A stretch of 64,000 nucleotides of DNA from NCBI RefSeq assembly GCF_009669305.1, contig NZ_SADB01000014.1, positions 52,041 through 116,040 of the forward strand, given 5' to 3'. The DNA comes from Ancylomarina sp. 16SWW S1-10-2 (lineage in GTDB: Bacteria > Bacteroidota > Bacteroidia > Bacteroidales > Marinifilaceae). Shown piece after piece: positions 34,178-44,221 of the stretch. The notes beneath the pieces are model-generated. The model worked only from the letters and a program-made list of their open reading frames with translations. It was not told where the DNA came from and did not search any database. Both the position numbers and the translations under genes were made by a program. How positions within the stretch are numbered: the stretch's first letter is position 1; each line of letters opens with the position of its first letter.

Positions 34178-36598
34178 ATGAAATACAGAATTCCAATTCA
34201 ATTTATTCTTGTTTTATTCTTGTTCGTCTTATTCTCAGGAATGAGAAAGTCTGACGAAAAGATTTATCACAAAGGATGGATTGATTTTAATAAAAATAGT
34301 GTTAAGGATATTTTTGAAGATCCTTCTGAAACTGTCGATCGAAGAGTGGAGAATCTCATGACTCTTATGAATGTAGACGAGAAGACTTGCCAGATGGCAA
34401 CACTTTACGGCTATGCTCGAGTTTTAAAAGATGAGTTGCCAACTAAAGAGTGGAAAAATTGTGTTTGGAAAGATGGTATTGCGAATATTGATGAACATTT
34501 AAATACCATTTGGAATCAGGAAAAAACGTATACCCAATATTCTTATCCTTATAGTACTCATGCCGAAGCCATAAATACGGTTCAAAAATGGTTTGTTGAA
34601 GAAACACGAATGGGAATTCCTGTAGATTTTACCAACGAAGGAGTGCATGGATTGTGTCACAAGAAAGCAACTCCTTTACCAGCACCTATCGGAATAGGAA
34701 GTACATGGAACAAAAGCTTGGTTTATCAGGCTGGTGAAATGGTAGGACGAGAGGCCAAGGCCTTAGGTTACACCAATGTTTATGCTCCTATTCTTGATGT
34801 TGCCACAGATCAGCGTTGGGGAAGAGTTTTGGAGTGTTATGGTGAATCGCCTTTTCATATTGCAGAAATGGGCAAGCAAATGACTTTAGGAATTCAATCG
34901 CAGGGAGTGGCATCCACACTAAAGCATTTTGCTGTTTATAGCATTCCCAAAGGAGCTCGCGATGGAGATGCGCGTACCGATCCTCATGTTGCACCGCGTG
35001 AAATGCATCAGCTTTATTTGTACCCTTTTCGAAGAGTAATTCAAGAGGCTAAACCTATGGGCGTAATGAGTAGTTATAACGATTATGATGGTGTTCCGAT
35101 TACTGCAAGTCATTACTTTTTGACTGAATTGTTGCGTAAGCAATATGGTTTTGAAGGATACGTTGTTTCCGATAGCGAAGCGGTTGAGTATGTTTCAGCC
35201 AAACATCATGTAGCAAAAGATTATAAGGAAGCTGTAAGACAAGTTGTTGAGGCAGGATTGAATGTTCGAACCACTTTTAGAACAGCAGAATCGTACATCG
35301 AGCCTTTGCGGGAGTTAATAAAAGAAGGGAAACTTTCTATGAAAACAATCGATGCAAGAGTTGGAGAAGTCCTGGCTGTTAAATTTAGATTGGGTTTATT
35401 CGATCAGCCTTATGTTGAAAATCCTGCAGAGTCTGATAAATTAGTACATACAGAAAAGGATGAAGCTCTTTCGAAACAGATCAATCTAGAATCCATGGTC
35501 TTGCTGAAAAATGAAAATAATCTGCTTCCTTTGGATATCCGTAAAGTTGGAAAAATTCTGGTAACTGGTCCGCTTGCTGATGAGATTAGTTTTACCTATA
35601 GCAGATATGGTCCTGCTAATAATCCTTCTGTTTCGGTTTATCAGGGAATAAAAAAATATACTGCAGGAAAAGTAGAAGTTGATTATGCCAAAGGATGCGA
35701 TATTGTGGATCCAAACTGGCCGGGAAGTGAAATTATTCCTGAACCTCTTTCGCTCGAAGAACAAGCTGGAATTGAGGCTTCGGTTGAAAAAGCAAAACAA
35801 TCGGATATCATTATTGCTGTAGTAGGAGAAGATGAAAAACGAGTAGGCGAAACTAAGTCGAGGACGAGTTTGGGACTTCCGGGAAGACAATTTCAACTTT
35901 TACAAGCCTTGTATGCAACTGGAAAACCAGTCGTTTTAGTTCTGATTAACGGACAGCCTTTGAGTATTAACTGGGAAAATAGATTTTTGCCTGCCATTCT
36001 CGAAGCTTGGTTCCCTAGCACTTCAGCTGGCGATGTTATTGCTGAAACCTTATTTGGGGATAACAATCCGGGAGGAAAGCTATCGGTAACATTTCCCAAA
36101 ACAGTGGGACAAATTCCATTGAATTTTCCATTTAAACCAGGTTCTCAATCCGGACAACCAGGCGAAGGTCCAAATGGTTATGGAAACACACGAGTTTTAG
36201 GTTCTTTGTATCCTTTCGGATATGGATTGAGTTATACGACTTTTGAATATAGTGATTTGAAGATTAGTCCAGAAAAGGCAAATTCGCAGGCCGAAATTCA
36301 TGTGTCATTTTCGCTAACAAACACCGGAAATAGAGAGGGAGATGAAGTTGCTCAGCTTTATTTAAAAGATGAGGTAAGTAGCGTGACAACTTATGAGTCT
36401 CAGCTTCGTGGTTTTGAACGTGTTCATTTGCTTCCTGGCGAAACAAAAATACTTCATTTTACTCTTTGCCCTGACGATTTGGCTTTGCTCGATAAGAACA
36501 TGAATTGGACGGTTGAACCAGGTAAATTTAAGATAATGATAGGAAGTTCATCAGTTGATATTCGATTGACTGAGGCTTTCGAAATAAAAGCAAATTAG
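34178..36598 (+). CDS. GH3 beta-glycosidase (beta-glucosidase/beta-xylosidase-like), secreted
   Basis: The 806-residue protein has a signal peptide and three GH3 parts: an N-terminal barrel with LKHFAVYSIPKG, the nucleophile Asp332 in YVVSDSEAVE, an alpha/beta-sandwich domain from about 420 with AVVGEDEKRVGETKSRTSLGLPG carrying the candidate acid/base, and a C-terminal fibronectin-III-like domain (GDEVAQLYLKDEV). The N-terminal opening HKGWIDFNKNSVKDIFEDP is shared by many Bacteroidota enzymes of this subgroup. It would trim non-reducing beta-linked glucose, xylose or related residues. A degraded copy of the C-terminal part of another GH3 lies at 62560. Confidence 0.92.
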   Translation: MKYRIPIQFILVLFLFVLFSGMRKSDEKIYHKGWIDFNKNSVKDIFEDPSETVDRRVENLMTLMNVDEKTCQMATLYGYARVLKDELPTKEWKNCVWKDGIANIDEHLNTIWNQEKTYTQYSYPYSTHAEAINTVQKWFVEETRMGIPVDFTNEGVHGLCHKKATPLPAPIGIGSTWNKSLVYQAGEMVGREAKALGYTNVYAPILDVATDQRWGRVLECYGESPFHIAEMGKQMTLGIQSQGVASTLKHFAVYSIPKGARDGDARTDPHVAPREMHQLYLYPFRRVIQEAKPMGVMSSYNDYDGVPITASHYFLTELLRKQYGFEGYVVSDSEAVEYVSAKHHVAKDYKEAVRQVVEAGLNVRTTFRTAESYIEPLRELIKEGKLSMKTIDARVGEVLAVKFRLGLFDQPYVENPAESDKLVHTEKDEALSKQINLESMVLLKNENNLLPLDIRKVGKILVTGPLADEISFTYSRYGPANNPSVSVYQGIKKYTAGKVEVDYAKGCDIVDPNWPGSEIIPEPLSLEEQAGIEASVEKAKQSDIIIAVVGEDEKRVGETKSRTSLGLPGRQFQLLQALYATGKPVVLVLINGQPLSINWENRFLPAILEAWFPSTSAGDVIAETLFGDNNPGGKLSVTFPKTVGQIPLNFPFKPGSQSGQPGEGPNGYGNTRVLGSLYPFGYGLSYTTFEYSDLKISPEKANSQAEIHVSFSLTNTGNREGDEVAQLYLKDEVSSVTTYESQLRGFERVHLLPGETKILHFTLCPDDLALLDKNMNWTVEPGKFKIMIGSSSVDIRLTEAFEIKAN

Positions 36599-36653
36599 TA
36601 TTAATTGCTCTGTTTCACGATTAGCAATTAATTGATATAAAAAATAGAAAATT

Positions 36654-37475
36654 ATGAGAATAGTATTTGTGTTGTTTTTGTTAGTAAGTAATGCTTTGTG
36701 TGCCATTGCTTCTAGAGTCGATACCTTGATGGTGAGTAGTAAATCAATGGACAAAGAATTGCCTAATTTGGTGATTGTTCCAGATGGATATAGTACTGAC
36801 AATAAGGATTTTCCTGTTTTATATTTATTGCATGGTGCTTCTGGCAATTTTGGCGATTGGTTGCATAAAGTTCCTAAACTACAGGAATATGTAGATACTT
36901 ATGATTTTATTATCGTTTGTCCTGATGGAGGATTTACAAGTTGGTATTTCGATAGTCTTGTGGATGATAAAATGCAGTATGAAACCTATATCACCAAAGA
37001 GTTATTGCCTGCTGTGGATAAAAACTACAATACGATTCCTGATCGATCGGGAAGAGCCATTGCAGGTTTAAGTATGGGCGGACATGGAGCATTTTACCTT
37101 GCTTTTAAACATCAGGATATTTGGGGTGCTGCCGGAAGTACCAGTGGAGGTTTAGATATTCGTCCTTTTCCTAGTCGTTGGGATATTTCAAAACGATTGG
37201 GATCTTATGCTGAAAATAAAGAAGCATGGGAGAAAAATTCGGTGATCAATTTAGTTTATCTTTTGAATGGAAATAATCTGAAATTAATTTTTGATTGTGG
37301 AACTGAGGATTTCTTTCATGGTGCCAATAAACGGATGCACGAAAAGTTACTAGAGCGAAATATTCCACATGATTATATCGAGCGTCCTGGAAAGCACAAT
37401 GTAAAATATTGGTCCAATTCAATAAAATATCAATTGTTATTCTTCGATCAGTATTTTGAATCAGAAAAGAAGTAA
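36654..37475 (+). CDS. CE1-type carbohydrate esterase, secreted
   Basis: A 273-residue alpha/beta-hydrolase of the esterase-D/CE1 family. After a signal peptide ending near CAIAS (20), the core shows FPVLYLLHGASGN at 53-65, the nucleophile Ser140 in GLSMGGHGA, the acid Asp219 in CGTEDFF and His248 in PGKHNVKYW. CE1 members are feruloyl or acetyl esterases. It is 55 bases after GH3 and probably in the same transcript. It belongs to a different fold from the SGNH esterases nearby, so it may take a different ester. Confidence 0.87.
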   Translation: MRIVFVLFLLVSNALCAIASRVDTLMVSSKSMDKELPNLVIVPDGYSTDNKDFPVLYLLHGASGNFGDWLHKVPKLQEYVDTYDFIIVCPDGGFTSWYFDSLVDDKMQYETYITKELLPAVDKNYNTIPDRSGRAIAGLSMGGHGAFYLAFKHQDIWGAAGSTSGGLDIRPFPSRWDISKRLGSYAENKEAWEKNSVINLVYLLNGNNLKLIFDCGTEDFFHGANKRMHEKLLERNIPHDYIERPGKHNVKYWSNSIKYQLLFFDQYFESEKK

Positions 37476-37490
37476 ATCTCATTAAAATCG

Positions 37491-37565
37491 CATTGGGAAG
37501 TAGGTTTTGCAACAAATTTCATACTTATTGCAACGTAAATTCTGCTTTCCCGATGTTTGTTGAGC
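37491..37565 (+). terminator. Possible nested terminator hairpin
   Basis: CATTGGGAAGTAG (37491-37503) can pair imperfectly with CTGCTTTCCCGATG (37542-37555), with an inner TTGCAA/TTGCAA pair, followed by TTTGTTGAGCTATTTTT. The long loop makes this uncertain. Confidence 0.4.
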
Positions 37566-37616
37566 TATTTTTGAAGAGACAGTAATGTGTACAAAACAAT
37601 TATAAATAATTGATTA

Positions 37617-40292
37617 ATGGTCTCTAAAAGAATAGTTCTAATTTTTTTTATTGCCTTGAGTTTTTTAATTCAGGCACGAGGTACTTTTGCTCAAAATCAT
37701 CCAAGTCTTTATGCAAAAAAAGAGGATCGACAGGCGATTTTAGCGAAGATAAAAAGTGAGGAATGGGCAAAAAATGCCTGGGAAAGTCTAAAAGAAAAGA
37801 TCGATCCTTACGTCGATAGACATCAATCTGATCCAGAATGGATCACATCTCGTATGTCTATGTACTGGAAAGATGGAGCCCATTTTACACAGTGTTATAT
37901 TAAAAATCAAAATTGGGATTACGGTGAAGGAAATGCTCCTGTACCAACCGTTCGACTTCCGGGAATGCGTACCTGGAACAGCTACATCAATGTTCCTTTA
38001 GAAAATCGAATTCCTTATAGCGAAAATGGTGACATGCTCGCAATCGATAGAGCTAGCGATGATAAAACGCCCGTTTTGGTGCCCTACAAGAAAACAGGAC
38101 ACATGGTTCGCGCTAATAATGGAGAAATTTTAAAATTAGCAGAAAATGCTTCTTTTGCCTATTGGATTACCAAAGAAGAAAAATACGCCAAATTTTCAGC
38201 AGATATTTTCTATACATGGTTAATGGGAATTTATTATATGAATCCTCCATTAGATCCTCAAGAATCTACAAAAGGTCCTGGTGGCTATGCGCCAGGTGGA
38301 ATAATGGGTTATTACGATTATGAACAAATTCACGATGACCATCAGATAAATGCGGCCATCACCTATGATTTCCTATATGATTTCTTGAATGAACATCCTG
38401 CTGAACACCTAAAGATGATTAAGAAAGATCTGACAGAAGTAGCAGGTGTTGTTTTTAAACGATTTATTGATTTAGGTCTAATTCGGGGCGGAAAACGTGG
38501 AAATTGGAATGTGAATGGATTTAAAAACATTGTTCCTTCTATGTTGGTTCTGGAACCGAACGATTACTACAAGGATAAAAAAGGAAAAGAATACTGTATT
38601 CCATATTACACTAAAATTACAACCGATTATCACGAGGCTTTGCCTGATTTCATTAAAAATTTCGATGAGGTTACAGGATTATGGCCCGAGTCGCCAGGTT
38701 ATGCTTCGGGTATGATTGGAGCAATATTGAAAATGGGAATGCCTCTTTACAATGCAGGCATAAATACTATTGGTGAGAATCCATTATTGCAAAAAGCAGC
38801 TATGGCTAATTTGGGATGGTTAGATGCTCGCGGTAATCTTGTTGTTATAGGAGATATGCGTGGCGGACCTACTGATTTTGCTGTTTTCGAGAATATGCTA
38901 ACCTACTACACTTGGGAGGGCGATGCTGAAAATGCTAAAAAAATGGCAACGGTTATTCGTAAAGGAATTGCTTCTGGACAATATAATCGCAGTGATATAG
39001 ATTGGAAAGGGATTTGTTTGTATGAAGCACTTCCTGATTCAGGTAGCGAATTGCCTTTTCATCGGGTAGCCTATTCTGAGCATCATCGTCACATCATCAT
39101 GAAGAATGGTAATGGTGAGGAAAATGGCTTAATGTTCACTTTGTATGGAGGTAGTAAAGGAGGCCACTTGTCTCCTAATGGATTAGCCATGCAATTTTAT
39201 GGTAAAGGATGGGCTTTGAATCCCGATGCTTCTGCTTATGAATCTTATTGGTCAAAAGACGCAGCCTACCATCGTGAAATTACGGGTTCAAATACCATAA
39301 TGCCAGGTTATACTAAAGGAGAGATTAGCATAAATGCAATGGATCCTTTTGTTGATGAATCGAGCAGTTTCTACAATACATCAGAAACTTCTGCAAGTTG
39401 TTCTTTTGCAGATATCAGTGCTGAAGAAAAGCGTCGTATGGTTGCAATGATACGTACTTCTGAAACTACAGGATACTATGTTGATATTTTTCATTCAAAC
39501 CAGTCAGATAATGATTATGTGCAACATATGATAGGAGATGTTGTTTCTGTGGTAGATAATTCTGGAAAAACATTGGAATTAAATGCTGTCGATAGTATTA
39601 GTCATCCTTATCATTCGGCTTATTCTTTTTATAAAAATCCTGCGAAAGTAAACTACGATAAAGATTTTCAAGCAACCTGGACTGTGAATAAGGTAAAACC
39701 AAGTTTTTGTGTTGAAATGTGGATGATGGGACAAGATAATCGTGAAATCTATTTGGTAGATGCGCCTCCATCAACCTTGCGAGCAGATCTAACTCCAGGT
39801 ATGGTAAATAGAAGTCCACAAACAACGCCAACTATTCTTGTTCGTCAGACCGATAATAACGCTGAGAAGAAACCTTTTGTTGCGGTTTTCGAGTCTTTTA
39901 ACGAAGGTGGAAAATCAATACAAAAGATTTCAAAAATAGCAACTTCCGATCATTTTGTGGCTTTGTCAGTTCTTTCGAAAGATGGTGGCAAACAATTAAT
40001 TTGCAATGCTATTGATGATGAGGTATATCAACCAATATCAGATCTTTCCTTTCAGGGAATTTTAGGAATCGCTTCGGAAAATAAGGATGGCTTTCAATAT
40101 TTGTACTTGGGTAAAGGTAAATCATTAAAAAAAGGAAAATACAGTATTGAAGCTGTTAGTGGAGAGGTTTCTGCAGAATTGAAATTAGTAGATGGAGAAT
40201 TTTACTATTCTGCTGATAGGTCTGTAAATATATCCTTGAAAAAAGGAAAGAAAAAAGAATATAAAGCTGGATATAATATTCGCATTAAATAG
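37617..40292 (+). CDS. Heparinase II/III-like polysaccharide lyase, secreted
   Basis: This 891-residue protein has a signal peptide ending near GTFAQ (about 26) and a long alpha-toroid (about 30-480) starting with SLYAKKEDRQAILAKIKSEEWA, typical of Heparinase-II/III-type lyases. The beta-sandwich part has GGSKGGHLSPNGL with His517 and WALNPDASAYESYW, then strands to the end. These enzymes cut uronic-acid-containing glycans by beta-elimination. The GH88 gene begins 90 bases later, which strongly supports a lyase role: its unsaturated product is the GH88 substrate. It is longer than, and diverged from, the lyase at 3842. Confidence 0.8.
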   Translation: MVSKRIVLIFFIALSFLIQARGTFAQNHPSLYAKKEDRQAILAKIKSEEWAKNAWESLKEKIDPYVDRHQSDPEWITSRMSMYWKDGAHFTQCYIKNQNWDYGEGNAPVPTVRLPGMRTWNSYINVPLENRIPYSENGDMLAIDRASDDKTPVLVPYKKTGHMVRANNGEILKLAENASFAYWITKEEKYAKFSADIFYTWLMGIYYMNPPLDPQESTKGPGGYAPGGIMGYYDYEQIHDDHQINAAITYDFLYDFLNEHPAEHLKMIKKDLTEVAGVVFKRFIDLGLIRGGKRGNWNVNGFKNIVPSMLVLEPNDYYKDKKGKEYCIPYYTKITTDYHEALPDFIKNFDEVTGLWPESPGYASGMIGAILKMGMPLYNAGINTIGENPLLQKAAMANLGWLDARGNLVVIGDMRGGPTDFAVFENMLTYYTWEGDAENAKKMATVIRKGIASGQYNRSDIDWKGICLYEALPDSGSELPFHRVAYSEHHRHIIMKNGNGEENGLMFTLYGGSKGGHLSPNGLAMQFYGKGWALNPDASAYESYWSKDAAYHREITGSNTIMPGYTKGEISINAMDPFVDESSSFYNTSETSASCSFADISAEEKRRMVAMIRTSETTGYYVDIFHSNQSDNDYVQHMIGDVVSVVDNSGKTLELNAVDSISHPYHSAYSFYKNPAKVNYDKDFQATWTVNKVKPSFCVEMWMMGQDNREIYLVDAPPSTLRADLTPGMVNRSPQTTPTILVRQTDNNAEKKPFVAVFESFNEGGKSIQKISKIATSDHFVALSVLSKDGGKQLICNAIDDEVYQPISDLSFQGILGIASENKDGFQYLYLGKGKSLKKGKYSIEAVSGEVSAELKLVDGEFYYSADRSVNISLKKGKKKEYKAGYNIRIK

Positions 40293-40382
40293 ACTTAGTA
40301 GTTGAAGTAGTGATGAATATACAGGAAGTTAAAAAAGGCTTCTTAGTGTGAGTGTTTTGAATAAATGTAAAGAATAGATAAG

Positions 40383-41588
40383 ATGAAATATATTAGATTA
40401 TTTGTAGTCCTTGTTGGTGTCTCTTTAGTTTCCAATGCGTGTGGGGTATTTTCAAAAGGAGAGAAGGTTTCTACTGCAGATCGTGTTTTGACCGAGAGTG
40501 TTGTAAAGATAAAAGAAAGTGCAGACGCTTTATCTGATACGAATCATTTTCCGAGATATATACCGCAGGATAGCACCAATTGGGAGTGTGTTGATGTTGC
40601 AGATTGGTGTAGCGGGTTTTGGCCAGGAGTCTTATGGTATGCTTATGAGTATTCTGGTGATGAACTAATTAAAAAGCAAGCAGAATTATTCACCGCACCG
40701 ATTAAAGAGATTGCTTATACACCAGCTCAAGATCATGACATAGGTTTTCAGGTGTATTGCAGTTATGGTAATGGCTATCGGTTAACTGGAAATCCTGAGT
40801 ATAAAAAAATTATGTTAGCTGCCGCTGATACTTTAGCTACTCTTTACAATCCAATTGTGGGTAGTATTAATTCTTGGCCTAGTAAGCGTGAATATTCTCA
40901 CAATACCATTATCGATAACATGATGAACCTGGAACTATTGTTTTGGGCAGCGAAGAATGGCGGAGGACAACGATTGAAAGATATTGCAGTGAGTCATGCA
41001 GAGGTTACAATGAAATATATTGTACGTCCAGATTATACAGCCTTTCATTTAGGATCTTTTGATGCTAAAACGGGTGCTTTTATCGAAGGAAAAGCACATC
41101 AAGGTTATGCTGATAATTCGATGTGGGCGAGAGGACAAACCTGGGGTATTTATGGTTTTGCAATCGCTTATCGCGAATCAGGAAAAAAAGATTTCTTGAA
41201 AACATCAATGAAAATGGCTGATAAATTTTTAGAGCGCCTCCCTGAAGATGGAATTCCTTACTGGGATTTTGATGCGCCAGTTACAGCCAATACACCTAAA
41301 GATGCTTCGGCTGCTGCAGTTGCAGCTTGCGGAATGTTGGAACTATATGGTTTAGTTGAAGAAGATTCTGTAAAACAAAAGTACTATAACGAGGCTGTAA
41401 AGTTGATCGAAATTCTTTCTACAGATAAATATTTAACTGGAAATAGCAATCAGGCTATATTAACACACTCTGTGGGACATATGCCTAAGAATTCAGAAAT
41501 CGATGTTCCTATTATTTACGCTGATTATTATTTCTTAGAAGCTTTATTAAAATTAAAGAAGATAGAAGCTAGTCAAATTACTAAATAA
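40383..41588 (+). CDS. GH88 unsaturated glucuronyl hydrolase, lipoprotein
   Basis: A 401-residue lipoprotein (VSNAC, Cys20) with the GH88 (alpha/alpha)6 barrel. The two catalytic-site aspartates are visible: Asp119 in QDHDIGFQV and Asp178 in IIDNMMNLELL, spaced as in the characterised Bacillus enzyme. WARGQTWGIYGFA and PYWDFDAP are also family motifs. It hydrates the 4,5-unsaturated uronic acid left at chain ends by a lyase, releasing the remaining sugar. It is 27 bases upstream of the symporter gene, which suggests uptake of its product. Confidence 0.93.
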   Translation: MKYIRLFVVLVGVSLVSNACGVFSKGEKVSTADRVLTESVVKIKESADALSDTNHFPRYIPQDSTNWECVDVADWCSGFWPGVLWYAYEYSGDELIKKQAELFTAPIKEIAYTPAQDHDIGFQVYCSYGNGYRLTGNPEYKKIMLAAADTLATLYNPIVGSINSWPSKREYSHNTIIDNMMNLELLFWAAKNGGGQRLKDIAVSHAEVTMKYIVRPDYTAFHLGSFDAKTGAFIEGKAHQGYADNSMWARGQTWGIYGFAIAYRESGKKDFLKTSMKMADKFLERLPEDGIPYWDFDAPVTANTPKDASAAAVAACGMLELYGLVEEDSVKQKYYNEAVKLIEILSTDKYLTGNSNQAILTHSVGHMPKNSEIDVPIIYADYYFLEALLKLKKIEASQITK

Positions 41589-41614
41589 GTGGTCATCCGA
41601 AATTTTTAAAAAAA

Positions 41615-43177
41615 ATGAAAAAGCTCTGTCTTTTAATTGTGTTTTTTTCTTTGTCGATTCCTTTGTTTGCTGAAACAAAGGAAGTGATCGCATCCAGCCA
41701 TTTTAGTGTGTTGAACTGGATAATATTAGCTGTTTTTTTAATTGGAACCACCGTTTTTGGCGAGCTGGTGAAAAACAAAGATAGCGGATTAGATGGATTC
41801 TTCCGTGGTGGAAAAAATTTACCGTGGTGGGCTGTTTCTTTGTCGTTGGTAGCTACAAAAACTAGTGTGGCCACGTTTATTGCTGTGCCCGCATTTGTTT
41901 ATTCCTTACAAGGAGATTTGACCTATCTTCAAATGACTTTTGGCTTTGCTTTGGGAAATGTTCTTATGATATTTGTGCTACTTAAAGAGTATTACGAAGA
42001 AAATATATATAGTCCTTACGACTTTATACAAAACCGATTAGGCATAAAGGTAAGTCAACTTTCGCGCACCTTTTTTATGGTGGGAGCTACTATGAGTCAG
42101 GGGGTCCGTTTGTTAGGAACAGCTTTGGTATTGAGCGTAATAACCGGACTAAGTACCGTATTGTGCATTCTAATTATAGCTGCGTTTGCAGTGGTTTGGT
42201 CCTATATTGGAGGAATTACTACAGTAGTTTGGACAGATGCCGTACAATTTGTAATATTTATTTTTGGTGCATTGTTCGCGTTATTTTATGCCATTGGCGA
42301 TGTTCCTGGCGGATTTAGTGAAATGATGGCTATTGCCGACCAAAAAGCCAAACTTACCTTGCTCGATCTTTCTTTAGATCCTCATAAAACCTATACTCTT
42401 TGGGTCGGTATATTGGGCTGTACTTTTTTTGAGTTTGGTTCGAATACGATCGATCAAGTGGTTACTCAACGAGCTTTGTGTTGTAAAAACTTAAAAGAAG
42501 CAAGAAAAGCAGTAGGCTTTTCGGTTGTGGGTGTATTAACTACCTGGATTATGGCATTTGTTGGAATTGGTTTAGTCGCGTATTATCATATAAATCCTCT
42601 TTCGCCAGAAGTAAGTGCATCTATCATCCAAGAACCGGATCGTATTTTCCCTTATTATGTAGTCAATTCATTGCCAGATGGGATTTCTGGTTTGATTATC
42701 GCGGCTATGTTTGCAGCGGGAATCTCAACACTCGACTCCGCATTAACCGCACTTTCTCAAACGAGTGTAATGGGTGTTGGAAGTATTGTTTATCCGAAGT
42801 TGAAAACCATGGACGAAAAGAAAGTGGTGAGGATTTCCAAGATGGCGATTATTGTTTGGGGTGGAATTCTGGCCTTATTAGCTTTTGGATTTAGCTTCTT
42901 TCAGGATGGAGGATTGTTGGCCTTAGGATTTAAAGTGCCTGGTTATGCTTATGGAACATTAATAGGAATTGCTTTTTTGGCCTTGATGCGTCGGGGTTCT
43001 TTTACAGGAATTCTGATGGGTTCGTTATTAGCTATTGGAGTTATTGCTTGGATGCATATTGAAGGAATCAGTTTTTTCTGGTGGTTTCCAATTGGAGCTA
43101 TCGTAGTTATTGGGACTGCTATTCTTTTTGAATTTTTAGGCAAGCAAAAAAAGCAAATGGTGGATCTGACAAATTAG
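41615..43177 (+). CDS. Sodium:solute symporter (SSS family)
   Basis: The 520-residue protein has about 13-14 transmembrane segments and SSS-family motifs: GFFRGGKNLPWWAVSLSLVA TKTS near the N-terminus, where the sodium site forms, and later IIAAMFAAGISTLDSALTAL. The mature first helix follows a short signal-like segment. It would import a monosaccharide, uronate or short oligosaccharide across the inner membrane with sodium. Tight linkage to GH88 suggests a uronate or unsaturated-uronate product as substrate; that is inference only. Confidence 0.9.
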   Translation: MKKLCLLIVFFSLSIPLFAETKEVIASSHFSVLNWIILAVFLIGTTVFGELVKNKDSGLDGFFRGGKNLPWWAVSLSLVATKTSVATFIAVPAFVYSLQGDLTYLQMTFGFALGNVLMIFVLLKEYYEENIYSPYDFIQNRLGIKVSQLSRTFFMVGATMSQGVRLLGTALVLSVITGLSTVLCILIIAAFAVVWSYIGGITTVVWTDAVQFVIFIFGALFALFYAIGDVPGGFSEMMAIADQKAKLTLLDLSLDPHKTYTLWVGILGCTFFEFGSNTIDQVVTQRALCCKNLKEARKAVGFSVVGVLTTWIMAFVGIGLVAYYHINPLSPEVSASIIQEPDRIFPYYVVNSLPDGISGLIIAAMFAAGISTLDSALTALSQTSVMGVGSIVYPKLKTMDEKKVVRISKMAIIVWGGILALLAFGFSFFQDGGLLALGFKVPGYAYGTLIGIAFLALMRRGSFTGILMGSLLAIGVIAWMHIEGISFFWWFPIGAIVVIGTAILFEFLGKQKKQMVDLTN

Positions 43178-43269
43178 ATTACTATGAATGTAGGAAAATA
43201 AGTGATTTTGATAAGAGGAAATTTGAAACATAGATAGCCTATTGATAGCCATTTAAATAGTTAAAAGTC

Positions 43270-44178
43270 ATGAGAAAAGTCGTTTTATTTATTTTATGTA
43301 TTGTGTTTAGTGGATCAGTATCATCACAAACACCTTTATGGCAAGCTAAAGGACGAATAGCTATAAGTTCAGATGGTAATGAGCACGATCATGATGACTG
43401 GGCTGCAACACCCTTATCTCTAGCTCTTCTTGCTGCAAAAGGATTACAAAATAAATTGGTATTGTATACCTATAGCGACCACGTTTGGGGAAGCAACCTG
43501 CAAGTGCCTGTTGGTAAAGGAGGCCTGACTGCTTATGAGCAAATGAAGGAGAGTGCACTTACTGGGGCAAAGATGTTTGGTTTTCGCAAATCAAACTTTA
43601 TTTGTGCTGTCGATAATCCTGAAAAAGCATACAATGAGATGGCTAAGGTAATTAATGAATCGTCGGAAGATAATCCACTGTTTATTGTTGCTGCCGGACC
43701 TATGCAGGTGGTTGGTGAAGGAATACGACGATCGAATCGGGATAAACGCAAATATGTTACTGTTATTTCACACTCGAAGTGGAATGATAATCATGCTGCT
43801 AATTCTTACTCTTGGGAACCGGAACATAAAGGTTGGACATTTAAGATGATGCAGGAAAATTTTAGTAGCAAGAAAGGGGGGCAAGTGCAATTTGTGAAAA
43901 TAGCAGATCAAAATGGAGGAAAGGATTATCTCGGATTGAATTGTTCTATTGACCATTTCGATTGGATGAAAATATCCTCAGCAAAAGAAAATAGACTTTA
44001 TAAAAAAGGATCGTGGGATTGGTTGTATTCGAGACAAGAAACTTGCATTAAGAAAGGTGGAAAAAACTTTGATCCATCAGATGCTGGTATGGTAATTTAT
44101 TTGCTAACAGGGATTGAAAAAACAAATTCTGAATTAGCTAAAGAAATTATGGAGAATCCGGTTCCAAAGCTTAAATAA
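43270..44178 (+). CDS. Secreted nucleoside-hydrolase-like protein
   Basis: A 302-residue protein with a signal peptide ending at VSSQ (20). The start of the mature part, IAISSDGNEHDHDDWAA, resembles the acidic calcium-binding opening (DxDxxxDD-like) of inosine-uridine nucleoside hydrolases, and FDPSDAGMVIYLLTG near the end may supply the last metal aspartate. The middle (PLFIVAAGPMQVVGEGI) matches the parallel-beta core of that fold. A nucleoside substrate would be odd in this setting; hydrolysis of another N- or O-glycoside is possible. It lies between a symporter and a GH95-like gene. Confidence 0.5.
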   Translation: MRKVVLFILCIVFSGSVSSQTPLWQAKGRIAISSDGNEHDHDDWAATPLSLALLAAKGLQNKLVLYTYSDHVWGSNLQVPVGKGGLTAYEQMKESALTGAKMFGFRKSNFICAVDNPEKAYNEMAKVINESSEDNPLFIVAAGPMQVVGEGIRRSNRDKRKYVTVISHSKWNDNHAANSYSWEPEHKGWTFKMMQENFSSKKGGQVQFVKIADQNGGKDYLGLNCSIDHFDWMKISSAKENRLYKKGSWDWLYSRQETCIKKGGKNFDPSDAGMVIYLLTGIEKTNSELAKEIMENPVPKLK

Positions 44179-44221
44179 TAAATTTAAAAGTAGCAACAGA
44201 TACTAAAATAAGCGACAGGTT

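Noticed and set aside
35486-35896. Minus-strand open frame of 136 codons inside GH3
   Set aside because: It is antisense to the conserved GH3 alpha/beta-sandwich domain and its sequence is rich in codons expected from reverse-complemented Bacteroidota genes.
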